Below, one piece after another: positions 6,041-7,114 of a stretch of 7,114 nucleotides of DNA. The DNA is from Campylobacterota bacterium. Lineage in GTDB: Bacteria; Campylobacterota; Campylobacteria; Campylobacterales; Sulfurovaceae. Where the stretch lies: NCBI GenBank assembly GCA_003646525.1, contig QMKU01000064.1, positions 1-7,114 on the forward strand. The letters are read 5' to 3'. Made by a program: the position numbers and the translations under genes. The notes under the pieces are model-generated. The model worked only from the letters and a program-made list of their open reading frames with translations, was not told where the DNA came from and did no database searches. Numbering within the stretch: the first letter of the stretch is position 1; each line of letters opens with the position of its first letter.

Positions 6041-7114
6041 ATGAATCAATCTAGCAAAACCAAAGAGGTCACACTTCTCTTTGGTACCTTTCTTATTGCA
6101 ATTTGTGGTCTTGTCTATGAGCTCTTGGAAGGCACTATCTCTTCCTATCTTTTGGGCGATTCTATCTATCATTTTTCACTCGTTATCGGACTTTTTATGA
6201 GTTCGATGGGTATCGGTGCTTGGTTATCTAGGTTTATATCCGATCGATTAGAGCGAGCTTTTGTCTTGCTGCAAATGTTGATCGCAATACTAGGAGGATT
6301 TTCTGCACTAATCCTTTTTTATGCTTTTGCCTATATTCAAAATTATGAAGCCTTTCTCTATCTCGTAACGATCGCACTCGGTACGATGCTAGGTGTCGAG
6401 ATACCCCTCATCATTCGTATCCTCAAAGAGAGCTATTCTCTCAAGACCAATATCTCCAATGTCTTCGCACTTGACTATATTGGTGCACTATTCGCCGCCC
6501 TACTCTTTCCGCTAGTGCTTGTGCCACAATTGGGCTTGATGCAAACGAGTTTTGTATTTGGTATGTTCAATCTTTTTGTTGGCTTGATGGCATGGAGTGT
6601 TTTTCGTGACCTATTGGGCAAGAAATATCTGTTGGTGATGCTAGTCATTGCTCTACTGCTCATCACAGGGCTAGTCAAGTCAAACTATCTGGTCAGTATC
6701 ATCGAAAACAAACTCTATCAACACAACATCATCTATGCCAAGCAGACTTCTTATCAAAAGCTGATCGTCACCTCCAAAAAAGGACGCATACAGTTTTATA
6801 TCAATGGTGCGATACAATTTGACTCTATCGATGAGTATCGCTATCACGAATCTCTCGTACATCCAGCAATGTTGACTGCCAAATCCCATGAAAAGGTTCT
6901 TATCATTGGGGGTGGTGATGGTATGGCACTGCGTGAAGTTCTCAAATACGAAGACATCGGTTCTGTGACACTTGTCGATCTTGATCCTGCCATTACAACG
7001 CTTTTTAAGGAAAATAATATTCTCAACCAACTCAATCACCATGCCTTTGGGAGCAACAAAGTCACCGTGGTCAATCAAGATGCTTGGAAATTTATCGAAA
7101 CAAGTCAAGCACTC
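6041..7114 (+). CDS. Membrane-embedded spermidine/spermine synthase-like aminopropyltransferase (3' end outside window)
   Basis: The frame from ATG 6041 stays open to the right edge, giving 358 residues of an unfinished protein. Residues 11-212 contain about seven hydrophobic helices (near 11-28, 44-62, 73-98, 103-125, 143-163, 168-187 and 196-212). They include signatures of membrane-bound SpeE-like proteins: LGVEIPL and FALDYIGALFAALLFPLVLV. From about residue 225 comes the spermidine-synthase fold: TSYQKLIVT, INGAIQFDSIDEYRYHESLV, the nucleotide-binding loop VLIIGGGDGMALREVLKY (286-303), the acidic LVDLDPAIT (311-319) and Asp347 in NQDAWKF. The catalytic Asp of the usual DxPDP motif would lie beyond the edge. 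Soluble family members transfer an aminopropyl group from decarboxylated SAM to putrescine or spermidine; what this membrane form makes is not established. Starting at the next Met (53) would lose the first helices. A DUF350 gene, the usual partner, lies upstream of the sugar cassette. Confidence 0.88.
   Translation, partial: MNQSSKTKEVTLLFGTFLIAICGLVYELLEGTISSYLLGDSIYHFSLVIGLFMSSMGIGAWLSRFISDRLERAFVLLQMLIAILGGFSALILFYAFAYIQNYEAFLYLVTIALGTMLGVEIPLIIRILKESYSLKTNISNVFALDYIGALFAALLFPLVLVPQLGLMQTSFVFGMFNLFVGLMAWSVFRDLLGKKYLLVMLVIALLLITGLVKSNYLVSIIENKLYQHNIIYAKQTSYQKLIVTSKKGRIQFYINGAIQFDSIDEYRYHESLVHPAMLTAKSHEKVLIIGGGDGMALREVLKYEDIGSVTLVDLDPAITTLFKENNILNQLNHHAFGSNKVTVVNQDAWKFIETSQAL

Noticed and set aside
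6680..7108. Long open frame on the minus strand (142 codons), with other minus-strand frames over the PTS genes.
   Set aside because: These lie opposite strongly conserved plus-strand domains, have no family motifs, and have compositions typical of shadow frames.

Overview
The window is a compact, one-directional gene run on the + strand. It holds the tail of an upstream gene, four complete genes and a fifth gene cut by the right edge. No intergenic gap exceeds 26 bases, and I found no promoter, terminator, RNA gene, insertion sequence or CRISPR array. The moderately AT-leaning codon use (frequent ATA, AGA, CTC/CTT, mostly TAA stops), strong Shine-Dalgarno sites and an OprB-type outer-membrane porin point to a Gram-negative bacterium. 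A Campylobacterota lineage of the Sulfurimonas/Sulfurovum/Sulfuricurvum kind is my best guess, but this is impression rather than proof and a gammaproteobacterium is possible.

The left part (1-369) holds the last 41 codons of an unidentified protein with a Gly/Ser-rich tail, followed by a 71-residue two-helix membrane protein of the DUF350 (YjfL-like) family. The right part (6041-7114) holds the first 358 codons of a membrane-embedded spermidine/spermine-synthase-like protein: seven predicted membrane helices followed by a Rossmann aminopropyltransferase domain. DUF350 and this synthase are commonly found together in bacterial envelope-stress or polyamine-related loci, so the two ends look like parts of one functional unit.

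Between them (384-6031) sits what appears to be a self-contained glucose uptake cassette: an OprB carbohydrate porin for the outer membrane, an 846-residue soluble fusion carrying EIIA(Glc), HPr and Enzyme I, and a 593-residue PtsG-like permease with EIIC followed by two EIIB domains. All expected phosphorylation residues can be located: EI His469, HPr His183, EIIA His74, EIIB Cys426 and a second EIIB Cys536. Two polypeptides thus encode a whole PEP-to-sugar phosphorelay, with a dedicated porin upstream.

The most interesting points are: (1) the sugar cassette lies inside what looks like a DUF350/aminopropyltransferase operon; (2) there is a perfect 13-bp stem with an AAGGA loop in the porin signal-peptide codons, close to the left cassette junction; (3) the tandem second EIIB domain is diverged but keeps its cysteine; (4) the aminopropyltransferase start lacks a Shine-Dalgarno site and lies in frame nine bases after the permease stop, at the right cassette junction.
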